The notes under the pieces were generated by a model, which was given only the letters and a program-made list of their open reading frames with translations, was not told where the DNA came from and did no database searches. This document shows, in pieces, positions 52,365 to 60,497 of a stretch of DNA of 64,000 nucleotides. Source of the DNA: an uncultured Bacillota bacterium (GTDB lineage Bacteria > Bacillota_I > Bacilli_A > RFN20 > CAG-826); NCBI GenBank assembly GCA_949293555.1, contig CASFDV010000003.1, positions 133,614 to 197,613 of the forward strand, read 5' to 3'. The translations under genes and the position numbers were made by a program. Numbering within the stretch: the first letter of the stretch is position 1; each line of letters opens with the position of its first letter.

Positions 52365-53638
52365 GGAAGGCCTACGCGCGCGCCCTCGGCTGCAAGGTGA
52401 ACGCCTACGAGGCCCGGGCGCTTTTGAACGAGGCGCTTTCCCTGGGCTTCCTCGAGGCGGAAGCCCCCGAGGAGGCGGACCTCATCATCCTCAACACGTG
52501 CGCGGTCACCTCCCTTTCCGCGCGGAAGTCCCGCCAGGCGCTCCGCCACCTCCGCCGCCGCTCTCCCGGGGCGAGGATCCTCCTCATGGGGTGCGCCGCC
52601 GAGGAAGACCCCGCTTCCTTCGAGGACGCCGACCTCCTTCTCGGGACTTCCGGGAGGAAGGACGCCCTGAAGGCGCTTCTGTCCCTGAAGGAAGGGGAGA
52701 AGTCCGCCCTTCCCATGGTTCCCTGGCGCGAGAAGGAGTACGAGGAGATCGGGAAAGGGGTCCTGGGAGGCGGGGCCAGGGCGAACCTCAAGATCGAGGA
52801 CGGATGCTCGAACTTCTGCTCCTACTGCCTCATCGCCTCGCTCCGGGGACGGCCCCGGTCGAGGAAGCCCGTGGACGTCCTCGAGGAAGCGAGGCGCCTC
52901 CTTTCCTCCGGGACGAAGGAGCTCGTCCTCACCGGCACCCACATCGGCTTCTACGGCCATGACCTCGGGGAAGGGGAGGGGCTCCCCTTCCTCCTCAGGG
53001 AACTTTTCAAGATACTGCCGGAGGACGGCAGGGTCCGCCTTGGCTCCCTTGAGGAAAGCGAGGTCGGGGAGGAGATGCTCCGGCTCTTCCACGAGGAGAG
53101 GAGGCTCTGCCCGCATCTCCACCTTCCCCTCCAAAGCGGTTCCCCTTCCGTCCTCAGGCGGATGGGGAGGAAGTACGGGAGGGAGGAATACCTTCGTTCC
53201 GCGCGCCTTCTCCGTGAGGCCCGCCCGGAGATCGCCCTCACCACCGACCTCATCGTCGGCTTCCCGGAGGAGACGGAGGAGGAGCATGGGGAAAGCATGG
53301 CCTTCCTCCGGGAGGCGGGGTTCGCCCGCGTCCACGTCTTTCCCTACAGCAGGCGCCCGGGGACGAAGGCCGCCCTCCTCAAGGACCTTCCCCCTTCCCT
53401 GAAGAAGAAAAGGACGAGGGAGGCCCTCCTCCTCGCCCAGGAGCTCGAGGAAAGCCATCTCCGGTCGATGGAGGGGAAGGAGGGGACCCTCCTCGTCGAG
53501 AAGGCCGAGGGAGGGAAGGCCTATGGCCATACGGAGGGGTATCTCGCCCTCGCCCTCCCTTCGGAAGGGCTCCGCCCGGGGGACACGAAGCGCCTCCTCC
53601 TCCGCAGAGAATGGATGGTTCGTTCGGACGATGAATAG
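52361..53638 (+). CDS. mtaB: tRNA (N6-threonylcarbamoyladenosine(37)-C2)-methylthiotransferase
   Basis: MtaB converts t6A37 to ms2t6A37. The protein has 425 residues. The N-terminal MTTase domain begins LGCKVNAYEA with Cys ligands and NTCAVTS; the radical-SAM motif is Cys149, Cys153, Cys156 (CSNFCSYCLIA); a TRAM-like C-terminal domain is present (about 365-425). GGGAGG lies before ATG 52361. The rsmE-x-mtaB neighbourhood is common in Firmicutes. Confidence 0.93.
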   Translation: MRKAYARALGCKVNAYEARALLNEALSLGFLEAEAPEEADLIILNTCAVTSLSARKSRQALRHLRRRSPGARILLMGCAAEEDPASFEDADLLLGTSGRKDALKALLSLKEGEKSALPMVPWREKEYEEIGKGVLGGGARANLKIEDGCSNFCSYCLIASLRGRPRSRKPVDVLEEARRLLSSGTKELVLTGTHIGFYGHDLGEGEGLPFLLRELFKILPEDGRVRLGSLEESEVGEEMLRLFHEERRLCPHLHLPLQSGSPSVLRRMGRKYGREEYLRSARLLREARPEIALTTDLIVGFPEETEEEHGESMAFLREAGFARVHVFPYSRRPGTKAALLKDLPPSLKKKRTREALLLAQELEESHLRSMEGKEGTLLVEKAEGGKAYGHTEGYLALALPSEGLRPGDTKRLLLRREWMVRSDDE

Positions 53639-53687
53639 GAAGCATCGAGCATTTCCTGTCCATAACTTGACATTGTCTAAGTAATCG

Positions 53688-53715
53688 TTGAACCTTGCCC
53701 CTCGCTTCCTATAAT
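53688..53715 (+). promoter_or_regulatory. promoter of rpmF (TTGAAC - 16 bp - TATAAT)
   Basis: TTGAAC at 53688-53693 and TATAAT at 53710-53715. The leader contains GGAAAGGAG before ATG 53745, so this is a normal leadered gene. Confidence 0.65.
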
Positions 53716-53744
53716 CGCCCCAGCAAGAAGGAAAGGAGCATAGG

Positions 53745-53933
53745 ATGGCAGTACCTCAGAGAAGGACCAGCAAGACCGCGAAGAGGCTCCGCCGCGGGCA
53801 CTTCAAGCTCGCGCCGGTCTCCCTCGTCGCCTGCCCCCGCTGCGGGGCGCTCGTCCGCCCGCACCACGTCTGCGGCGCGTGCGGCTACTACAAGGGGAAG
53901 GATATCCTCCGCCTCAAGAAGGACGAGGACTAG
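53745..53933 (+). CDS. rpmF: 50S ribosomal protein L32, zinc-binding form
   Basis: The 62 residues begin [17 protein letters not shown]. The zinc-binding cysteines are CPRC and CGAC, so this is the Cys4 (zinc) type. The DUF177 gene that usually precedes rpmF is absent. A terminator follows at once. Confidence 0.95.
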   Translation: MAVPQRRTSKTAKRLRRGHFKLAPVSLVACPRCGALVRPHHVCGACGYYKGKDILRLKKDED

Positions 53934-53942
53934 GGCCCAGGG

Positions 53943-53965
53943 GGGACGGGGATCCGTCCCTTTTT
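53943..53965 (+). terminator. terminator after rpmF
   Basis: GGGACGG/CCGTCCC stem with a GGAT loop, followed by five T. Confidence 0.85.
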
Positions 53966-53993
53966 CCTTAGGGGCGGACCCCTTGCCATCGTG

Positions 53994-53999
53994 TATCAT
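53994..53999 (+). promoter_or_regulatory. -10 box TATCAT for deoC
   Basis: TATCAT lies 26 bases before ATG 54026; TTGGAGGA provides a strong ribosome binding site. Confidence 0.45.
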
Positions 54000-54025
54000 T
54001 AGGAAAGCATCCTTGGAGGAACCCC

Positions 54026-54700
54026 ATGAGATTCAGCAAGTACTTCGACCACACCGACCTCAGGCCCGACGCGCGGCTCGAGGACATCACGAGGCTATGC
54101 CTCGAGGCGATGCGCTACCGCTTCATGAGCGTCTGCGTGAACCCCTTCTACGTGCCCGTCGCCGCCCGCCTCCTCAAGGGGAGCGACGTCAAGGTATGCA
54201 CCGTGGTCGGCTTCCCCCTCGGGCAGACGACCCCGAAGGAGAAGGCGAGGGAGGCCGTGGAATCCGCCCTTGGGGGAGCCCAGGAGATCGACATGGTCAT
54301 GAACGCCGGGATGGCGCGCTCCGGGGAGTGGAAGTTCGTCGAGGCCGAGATCCGCGGGGTCCGGGAGGCCCTCGACTCCGTCCCCGGCGAGAGAAGGATC
54401 CTCAAGGTCATCCTCGAGACCTGCCTCCTCGACCGGAAGGAGATCATCCAGGCCTCCCTTGCCGCCAAGCGCGGCGGGGCCGACTACGTCAAGACCTCGA
54501 CCGGCTTCGGGAAGTGGGGCGCGAAGGCCAAGGACGTCGCCCTCATGCGGAACGCCGTCGGGGAGAGCATGGGCGTGAAGGCCAGCGGCGGGATCCGCAC
54601 CCTCGACGACTGCTACAGGATGATCGACGCCGGGGCGAGCCGCATCGGCTCCAGCCGCTCGGTCGAGATCATGGAGGAGCTCCTCGCCTCCAGGCGATGA
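54026..54700 (+). CDS. deoC: deoxyribose-phosphate aldolase
   Basis: DeoC cleaves 2-deoxyribose-5-phosphate to glyceraldehyde-3-phosphate and acetaldehyde. The 224 residues contain the Schiff-base Lys region YVKTSTGFG and GVKASGGIRT with the second Lys. It lets the cell use deoxyribose freed from DNA by the nucleoside phosphorylase encoded at 16784. A glycosyltransferase gene overlaps its stop (ATGA). Confidence 0.95.
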   Translation: MRFSKYFDHTDLRPDARLEDITRLCLEAMRYRFMSVCVNPFYVPVAARLLKGSDVKVCTVVGFPLGQTTPKEKAREAVESALGGAQEIDMVMNAGMARSGEWKFVEAEIRGVREALDSVPGERRILKVILETCLLDRKEIIQASLAAKRGGADYVKTSTGFGKWGAKAKDVALMRNAVGESMGVKASGGIRTLDDCYRMIDAGASRIGSSRSVEIMEELLASRR

Positions 54701-55710
54701 GGGTCCTCGTCTACTTCGAAGGGCAGGAGAAGATCGCCCGCTCCGGGATCGGGCGCGCGATGGAGCACCAGCTCCGGGCGCTCGAGTCCGCAGGGGTGGA
54801 AACCGTCACGGACCCGGAAGGCTGGGACTTCGACCTCGCCCACGTCAACACCTACTGGCCGAAGAGCCAGCATGTCCTCCGAGGGGCGAAGGCGCGGGGC
54901 ATCCCGGTCATCGTCCACGGCCACTCCACCTACGAGGACTTCCGCGAGAGCTTCCGCCTCTGGAAGCTCGCCTATCCTTTCTACAAGGGCTTCCTCCGCT
55001 CGATGTACCGCCGCGCGGACATGGTGATCGCGCCGACGGAATACGCCGCCGACCTCATCCGCGGGCATGGCTTCTGCAATAACGTCCTTTCCGTCTCCAA
55101 CGGCATCTCCCTTTCCGACTACGCCCCCTGCCCGGAGGCGCGGAAGGAGTTCCGCCGCCTTTTCAAGCTGGGGGAGAGGGAGCCCTACGTGATGGGGGTC
55201 GGCTTCCCCTTCGTGAGGAAGGGGATCCTCGAGTTCATCGAGACCGCGCGCCTCATGCCGGACGTCAGGTTCCTCTGGTTCGGGTCGCTTGAGAGGATAT
55301 TGACCCAGCCCCGCGTCCTCAAGGCGATGGAAAGCGCTCCGAAGAACTGCCTTTTCCCGGGATATCTCAAGGGAGAGCTGATCCGCGGGGGCTACCAGGG
55401 AGCGGCCGCCCTCCTCTTCCCGACCCACGAGGAGACGGAAGGGATCGTCGCCCTCGAGGCCCTGGCCTCTTCCACGCCCCTGATCGTGCGGAACATCCCC
55501 GTCTTCCGGGGCTGGCTCAAGGGAGGGGAAAGCTGCCTCCAGGGCGAAACCCCCGCGGAATTCGCCTCGATCATCCGGAATCTCATCGAGAAGGGCCCTC
55601 CGGAGGGGCTTCTTGAAAACGGGCGCCGGATCGCCGAGGAACGGGACCTCCCTCTCATCGGGATGAGGCTCCGGGAGTGCTACCTGAGGCTCCTCGGGTC
55701 CTCGACATAG
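54697..55710 (+). CDS. GT4-family glycosyltransferase
   Basis: The 337 residues form a GT-B fold. The N-terminus MRVLVYFEGQEKIARSGIGRAMEHQ and GVGFPFVRKGILEF are followed by HEETEGIVALEALASS with the E-x7-E nucleotide-sugar motif. The SGIGRA-HQ opening recalls Gram-positive enzymes that add a second sugar to diacylglycerol glycolipids; that assignment is tentative. It is coupled to deoC by ATGA, probably by packing. Its 3' end overlaps the convergent GT2 gene by 31 bases. Confidence 0.8.
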   Translation: MRVLVYFEGQEKIARSGIGRAMEHQLRALESAGVETVTDPEGWDFDLAHVNTYWPKSQHVLRGAKARGIPVIVHGHSTYEDFRESFRLWKLAYPFYKGFLRSMYRRADMVIAPTEYAADLIRGHGFCNNVLSVSNGISLSDYAPCPEARKEFRRLFKLGEREPYVMGVGFPFVRKGILEFIETARLMPDVRFLWFGSLERILTQPRVLKAMESAPKNCLFPGYLKGELIRGGYQGAAALLFPTHEETEGIVALEALASSTPLIVRNIPVFRGWLKGGESCLQGETPAEFASIIRNLIEKGPPEGLLENGRRIAEERDLPLIGMRLRECYLRLLGSST

Positions 55711-56642
55711 CGGCTTTCCAGGAAGAGCCTTTCCCCGAGGTCCCGCCCGAGGAGAGGTTCTTTTTCCATGAGGATCCCGAAGAGGTCCTTCGCGCGGCGG
55801 ACCTCCTCCTCCCGGGCCCCCGCCTTCCTGTCCCTCCTGATGTCGTAGGAAAGGGAGAGGGCGTGCCTCCAGCGGTATTCCAGGAAAAGCCGGACCAGGT
55901 CCTCCCTTCCCATCTTCTCTAGGGAAAGGCGGAGCGCCATGAGGGCGCGGACGTGCCAGAGGGAGCGGTCCTTCCTCGGGGTCTCCGTGGAGGAGCCCGG
56001 GCGGAGGCGGTAGCGCACGAGCGGCCTTGGGACGAGCGCCAGCGAGCCTAGCCTCGCAAGGTAGCTCCCCGTCGAGGCGACGTCCTCGAAGAGGTCCCCG
56101 ACCTCCCCGAAATGGTAGACGGGCGTGGAAAGGAGGAGTTCGCGGGGGAGGAGCTTCCCCCAGAGGAAGGAACGGACCGAGAAATCGCGGAAGAGGGCGC
56201 CCATGATCCTCTCGCCCTTGAGGATTCCATGCGGAAGGAGGAGGCTCGGCCGGACCTTCCCTCCGACGTAGCGGGAGTAGCCGCAGGCGCTTGCCTCGGC
56301 CTTTCCCTCGAGGACAGGCGCGAGAAGCCTTCTCCCGGCATCCTTCTCCAGCGCGTCGTCCCCGTCGAGGAAGAGGACGTATTTCCCCCTGGCTTCCTGG
56401 AGGGTGAGGATCCTCGCCCGTGCCTGCGCGGTCCTTCCGGGGAAGGCGAGGACCTTGAGCTCCGGATGCTCTTCCTGCACTTTCCGGACTTCCTCCTCCG
56501 TCCCGTCCCCGGAAGGGGACATCCCGAGGATGACCTCATGAGGGAGGGAAAGGTCCTGGAGGAGGGCGCTCAGGAGCGCCTCCCTGATGTCCCTCCCGTT
56601 CCGGTAGGTCAGGACGAGGATTGAAAGAACGGGCTCTTCCAT
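55680..56642 (-). CDS. GT2-family glycosyltransferase
   Basis: The 320 residues have a GT-A domain at the N-terminus: SILVLTYRNGRDI, then FLDGDDAL with the DxD-type metal site (about 93-97), then a helical C-terminal part. No membrane helix, so it is cytoplasmic or peripheral. Acceptor unknown; envelope polysaccharide or glycolipid synthesis with the neighbouring GT4 is plausible. A TAGGAT box at 56649-56654 (minus) lies six bases before the ATG, so a leaderless start is likely. Confidence 0.82.
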   Translation of the reverse strand: MEEPVLSILVLTYRNGRDIREALLSALLQDLSLPHEVILGMSPSGDGTEEEVRKVQEEHPELKVLAFPGRTAQARARILTLQEARGKYVLFLDGDDALEKDAGRRLLAPVLEGKAEASACGYSRYVGGKVRPSLLLPHGILKGERIMGALFRDFSVRSFLWGKLLPRELLLSTPVYHFGEVGDLFEDVASTGSYLARLGSLALVPRPLVRYRLRPGSSTETPRKDRSLWHVRALMALRLSLEKMGREDLVRLFLEYRWRHALSLSYDIRRDRKAGAREEEVRRAKDLFGILMEKEPLLGRDLGERLFLESRYVEDPRSLR

Positions 56643-56648
56643 GGCCCA

Positions 56649-56654
56649 ATCCTA
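56649..56654 (-). promoter_or_regulatory. -10 box TAGGAT, leaderless promoter of the GT2 gene
   Basis: On the minus strand TAGGAT, then TGGGCC, then ATG at 56642 (gap 6). Confidence 0.4.
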
Positions 56655-56696
56655 CCAAGGGCCGGGGAAGTCATAAACCCGGGGCGCTGGGATTGC

Positions 56697-56702
56697 TATC
56701 AT
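56697..56702 (+). promoter_or_regulatory. -10 box TATCAT for xylAB
   Basis: TATCAT lies 25 bases before ATG 56728; GGAGGAAAG is the ribosome binding site. I see no XylR operator dyad or catabolite-repression (cre) site. Confidence 0.45.
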
Positions 56703-56727
56703 CTAGGAAAGAGCGGAGGAAAGTTCC

Positions 56728-58041
56728 ATGAAGCGTTACGAGGAAATCGGCAAGATCCCCTACGTGGGCCCGGAAAGCAAGGAGCCCTTCGGGTTCCGCC
56801 ACTACGACCCGGATGAGGTCATTCACGGGAAGAAGATGAGGGATCACCTCAAGTTCGCCCTCTCCTGGTGGCATACGATGAACTACTGCGGCACCGACAT
56901 GTTCGGCGGGGACACCGGGGACAAGTCCTTCGGGGAGCAGGAAGCGATGGCGCTCTATCGCCGGAAGGCGGACGTCGCCTTCGAGCTGATGGAGAAGCTC
57001 TCGATCGACTACTACTGCTTCCACGACGTGGACGTCGCGCCCCAGGGGAAGAACCTCGCCGAGTCGCTCCGGAACCTGGACGAGATGGGCAGCTACCTCC
57101 TAAAGAAGCAGGAGGAGACGGGGAAGCGTCTCCTTTGGGCGACGGCGAACAACTTCGGGGACAGGCGCTTCATGGCCGGGGCAGCGACCTCGCCCGAGAA
57201 GGACGCCTTCTGCCTCGCCGCGGCGAAGGTCAGGTCCGCCATCGACTGGACGATCCGCCTCGGGGGGACGGGCTACGTCTTCTGGGGCGGGCGCGAGGGC
57301 TACGACACCCTCCTCAACACCGACGTCGCCCTTGAGCTCCGGAACCTCGGGAACTTCCTCCGCATGGCGAGGGACTACGGGAGGAAGGCCGGTTTCCGCG
57401 GGGATTTCTACATCGAGCCCAAGCCCAAGGAGCCGACCAAGCACCAGTACGACTTCGACGCGGCGACCTGCTGCAATTTCTTGAGGAAGGAGGGGCTTTT
57501 GGAGGATTTCCGGCTGAACATCGAGGCCAACCACGCGACCTTGGCCGGGCATACCTTCCAGCACGAGCTCCGCATCGCGCGGGTCAACGGTGTCTTCGGC
57601 TCGATCGACGCGAACCAGGGCGACCCCCTCCTCGGCTGGGACACCGACCAGTTCCCGACCTCGGTCCCCGAGTGCGCGCTGGCGATGCTTGAGGTTCTCC
57701 TGGAGGGCGGCTTCACCAACGGCGGGCTGAACTTCGACGCGAAGACTAGGAGGCAGAGCAACACGATGGAGGACGTCCTCCTTTCCTACATCGCCGGGAT
57801 GGACGCCTTCGCGCTCGGCCTCCGCATCGCCTTCCGGATCCTCGAGGACGGGCGGCTGGGACAGTTCCTCAAGGAACGCTACCGGAGCTACCAGGAGGGG
57901 CTTGGGAAGAAGATCCTCGAGGGGAAGACGACGCTTGAAGAATGCGCACAGCATGCCCTTTCGCACGACGACTTCCTCATCCCCTCGGGACGCCAGGAGT
58001 ACCTCGAAAGCGCCCTCAACGACCTCATGTACCGGGGCTAG
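56728..58041 (+). CDS. xylA: xylose isomerase
   Basis: XylA isomerises D-xylose to D-xylulose. The 437 residues match class II enzymes. YCFHDVDVAP carries the catalytic His, FWGGREGYDTLLNTD and IEPKPKEPTKHQYDFD carry metal ligands, and IEANHATLAGHTF follows. xylB starts one base after its stop, giving a two-gene xylose operon. No transporter or regulator is adjacent. Confidence 0.96.
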   Translation: MKRYEEIGKIPYVGPESKEPFGFRHYDPDEVIHGKKMRDHLKFALSWWHTMNYCGTDMFGGDTGDKSFGEQEAMALYRRKADVAFELMEKLSIDYYCFHDVDVAPQGKNLAESLRNLDEMGSYLLKKQEETGKRLLWATANNFGDRRFMAGAATSPEKDAFCLAAAKVRSAIDWTIRLGGTGYVFWGGREGYDTLLNTDVALELRNLGNFLRMARDYGRKAGFRGDFYIEPKPKEPTKHQYDFDAATCCNFLRKEGLLEDFRLNIEANHATLAGHTFQHELRIARVNGVFGSIDANQGDPLLGWDTDQFPTSVPECALAMLEVLLEGGFTNGGLNFDAKTRRQSNTMEDVLLSYIAGMDAFALGLRIAFRILEDGRLGQFLKERYRSYQEGLGKKILEGKTTLEECAQHALSHDDFLIPSGRQEYLESALNDLMYRG

Positions 58042-58042
58042 G

Positions 58043-59491
58043 ATGGACCTCTTCGTCGGAATCGACCTCGGGACGAGCGCCCTCAAGGCCGTCCTTGGGG
58101 ACGGGGAGGGGAGGATCCTCCGCTCCGCGCGCGTGCCCTATCGCACTTCCTCGCCCCATCCCGGCTGGAGCGAGATTGACCCCCGCCTCTGGGAGGAGGC
58201 GCTATACGGGGCCCTCCGGGAGCTCCGCGAGGGGACCTCTTCCTGGGACGAGGTGCGCGCCCTCAGCTTCTCCGGTCAGATGCACGGGCTCGTCCTCCTC
58301 GATCGGGAGGGGATCCCCCTCCGCCCGGCGATCCTCTGGAACGACTCCCGGAACGCCGAGGAGGTGAAGTATCTCAACGAAGGGGAGAGGCGCCTCCTCC
58401 TTCTCCAGGAGACGGGGAACATCGCCCTTTGCGGCTTCACCCTCCCCAAGATCCTCTGGGTCAGGAAGAACGAGCCGGAGATTTTCGAAAGAACCGCGAG
58501 GATTCTCCTTCCGAAGGACTACCTCGCCTACCGATTGACGGGACGCTTCGCCTCCGAGGCGAGCGATCTCTCGGGCACCCTCCTCTTCGACGTCGCCAGG
58601 GGATGCTATTCCGAGAAGGCCCTTGCCCTTGCCGGGATTCGGGAGGGGATGCTCCCGGAGGTCCTTCCTTCCACGGGGCTCGTCGGTTCGGTCGGGAAGG
58701 AGGCCTCCGCCCGCTCGGGGCTTCCCGAGGGATGCCAGGTCGTCATCGGAGGCGGGGACCAGGCGATCGGCGCCCTGGGCGCCGGGATCCTCGGGGAGGG
58801 GCTCCTCGTCTCGCTCGGGACCTCGGGCGTCCTCCTCCTTCCGGAGGATAGCTATTCCTACGACCCGGAGGGCAGGCTCCACTCGTTCCGCCGGGCGGAC
58901 GGGGGCTATCTCCTCATGGGATGCACCCTGAGCGCGGCCGACTCCCTCCGCTGGTGGGCGGAAGGGATCCTCTCTCGCGCCGTCCCCGAGGTCCTCTCCG
59001 CCCTCCCGGAAGAGACGGAGGAGGAAGTCCTTTTCCTCCCCTACCTCATGGGGGAGCGCTCGCCCATCAACGACCCGCGAGCCCGGGGGACCTTCTGGGG
59101 CATGACCTCCTCCACGAGCGCGGAGGAGATGGCCCTCGCGGTCATGGAGGGCGTCGCCTTCTCCCTCTACGACGTCTACCGCGCGATGGGGGAGAGGACC
59201 TCCTCCCTCAAGGAGATGCGCCTCATCGGGGGCGGGGCCAGGAGCCCTCTCTGGCGGAGGATGCTCACGGACCTCATCGGCCTTCCCGCGCGCTCTCCCC
59301 TCGCCGAGGAGGGGCCCTCCTGCGGGGCCTACCTCGTCGCTCGCTCCTCTTGCAAGGGGAAGCCCCTCGCCGAGCTCGTCCAGGGGATCCCCTTGGGGGA
59401 GAGCGTCCTTCCCGACCCGGGGAGGGGAGAGAGGCTCCGGGCGAAGTACGCCCGCTACAAGGAGCTCTACCGCCGGCTCAAGGGCTTCTAG
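58043..59491 (+). CDS. xylB: xylulokinase
   Basis: XylB phosphorylates xylulose for entry to the pentose phosphate pathway. The 482 residues are of the FGGY kinase family: VGIDLGTSALKAVL (about 4-17), FSGQMHGLVLLD with the catalytic-site residues, and GGGARSPLWRRML near the C-terminus. ATG 58043 gives the standard N-terminus; the longer frame overlapping xylA is rejected. Confidence 0.95.
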   Translation: MDLFVGIDLGTSALKAVLGDGEGRILRSARVPYRTSSPHPGWSEIDPRLWEEALYGALRELREGTSSWDEVRALSFSGQMHGLVLLDREGIPLRPAILWNDSRNAEEVKYLNEGERRLLLLQETGNIALCGFTLPKILWVRKNEPEIFERTARILLPKDYLAYRLTGRFASEASDLSGTLLFDVARGCYSEKALALAGIREGMLPEVLPSTGLVGSVGKEASARSGLPEGCQVVIGGGDQAIGALGAGILGEGLLVSLGTSGVLLLPEDSYSYDPEGRLHSFRRADGGYLLMGCTLSAADSLRWWAEGILSRAVPEVLSALPEETEEEVLFLPYLMGERSPINDPRARGTFWGMTSSTSAEEMALAVMEGVAFSLYDVYRAMGERTSSLKEMRLIGGGARSPLWRRMLTDLIGLPARSPLAEEGPSCGAYLVARSSCKGKPLAELVQGIPLGESVLPDPGRGERLRAKYARYKELYRRLKGF

Positions 59492-59557
59492 GGGCCTTCC
59501 TCCTAGGGAAGCGTCCCTTTTCCCAAGGATGCCCTTCCATTTTCCCTCGCCTTCCTC

Positions 59558-59589
59558 TATCATCCCCGACGTTTCCGGGAAGGAGGTGA
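59558..59589 (+). promoter_or_regulatory. rpsU promoter and perfect Shine-Dalgarno sequence
   Basis: TATCAT at 59558-59563 is followed by AAGGAGGTGA at 59580-59589, a full complement to the 16S 3' end, seven bases before ATG 59597. It shows that the ribosome uses a canonical anti-Shine-Dalgarno despite many genes without one. Confidence 0.65.
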
Positions 59590-59596
59590 GTCCTCG

Positions 59597-59773
59597 ATGG
59601 CTGTGAAAGTCGTGATCCGTCCGGACGAGACGGTCGACGAAGGGATGCGCCGCTTCAAGCGCGCCGTCAACAAGTCGGGCATCGTCATGGAGAAGAGGAA
59701 GCGCGAGTACTACCTCAAGACCGCCCTCCGCCGCAAGCAGAAGAGCGAGATGGCGCGCCGCAAGAAGTGGTAG
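59597..59773 (+). CDS. rpsU: 30S ribosomal protein S21
   Basis: The 58 residues begin MAVKVVIRPDETVDEGMRRF and end RRKKW. The sequence is highly basic and matches S21, which sits near the anti-Shine-Dalgarno on the 30S platform. It is too short for many ORF cut-offs. A perfect Shine-Dalgarno precedes it and a terminator follows. Confidence 0.95.
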   Translation: MAVKVVIRPDETVDEGMRRFKRAVNKSGIVMEKRKREYYLKTALRRKQKSEMARRKKW

Positions 59774-59777
59774 CCCC

Positions 59778-59800
59778 GGGGACCGCAAGGTCCTCTTTTT
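59778..59800 (+). terminator. terminator after rpsU
   Basis: GGGGACC/GGTCCTC (one G-T pair) stem with GCAA loop, followed by five T. Confidence 0.85.
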
Positions 59801-59866
59801 CGTCTCGCCAGGGATTCTCGGAAGGCTTCCTCCGGTCCTCAAGGCCCTTCCTTTCCGCGCATATGT

Positions 59867-59896
59867 TACAATGTTCCTAAGGCAGGGGACTGCCGT
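59867..59896 (+). promoter_or_regulatory. promoter -10 (TACAAT) and leader hairpin for the secreted-protein operon
   Basis: TACAAT at 59867-59872 overlaps the first in-frame ATG (59871), so that ATG cannot be the start. GGCAG-GGGA-CTGCC forms a small hairpin (about 59881-59894) between the box and ATG 59904, which may affect translation. Confidence 0.4.
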
Positions 59897-59903
59897 TTTG
59901 AAG

Positions 59904-60497
59904 ATGGGCAAGAGGCGCTCCGGAAATAGGATTCGAGGGGGGGGGTTGTTCCTAGGGCTTTTCGCCCTTAGCTCCCTTTCCCTTGGCTTTGCCGCCTGGG
60001 TCGTCCCGATCCAGGGGGTCGCCCAGGACGTCGGGGTCCTCGCTTCCTTCGGCGCCACGAGCGCCCTCAGCTTCCTTAAGTTCGGGACCCCTGAGGTTCC
60101 CTATGTCTACGAGGACTCCTCCTCCCTTCTCGTGATCGAGGAGGACGCCTTCACCGGAACTTCCACGATCCGCGTGCCTTTCCTCATCGACCACCGCCTG
60201 GCGCACGCCGGGGGCTACGTGGACGAGGGGAACAGGGTCTTTCTTCGCTTTACCCTGGAAGCCCCCTCTTCCATCGTCGGGATCGACAATCCCCCGGTGG
60301 CGCGCTCCAATGTCTCGGCGTACCCCTTCCAGGCGTCTTCCTCCGAGGAGCATGCCCTTGTTTCCGAGGGATCGGTCGTCCTTCTGAGCGAGCAGGCGAC
60401 CGGGGAAAGCGCCTACGTCCTGGAGTACACGGTCCATGACGCGGCCGCGGGGATCTTGCTGGAGGGAACGCTTTCCCTCGAGGCCTTCGCCCTATGA
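59904..60497 (+). CDS. secreted or membrane-anchored protein of unknown function
   Basis: The protein has 197 residues from ATG 59904 (TTG 59898 possible). A basic N-terminus and one hydrophobic segment (about 15-34, LFLGLFALSSLSLGFAAWVV) form a signal or anchor. The rest is beta-rich (VRVPFLIDH, RVFLRFTLEAPSSIVG, YVLEYTVHDAAAG) and may be one beta-sandwich domain. The signal resembles those of TasA/CalY-type fibre proteins only in general form. The next gene overlaps its stop (ATGA), so the two secreted proteins are made together. Confidence 0.6.
   Translation: MGKRRSGNRIRGGGLFLGLFALSSLSLGFAAWVVPIQGVAQDVGVLASFGATSALSFLKFGTPEVPYVYEDSSSLLVIEEDAFTGTSTIRVPFLIDHRLAHAGGYVDEGNRVFLRFTLEAPSSIVGIDNPPVARSNVSAYPFQASSSEEHALVSEGSVVLLSEQATGESAYVLEYTVHDAAAGILLEGTLSLEAFAL

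Noticed and set aside
53695..54696. N-terminal extension of the GT4 frame running through rpmF and deoC
   Set aside because: The upstream part is Arg/Pro/Gly-rich noise; ATG 54697 gives a normal GT4 start.
59492..59530. Terminator after xylB
   Set aside because: Only a 4-bp GGGA/TCCC stem before a TTTT run; too weak to call.
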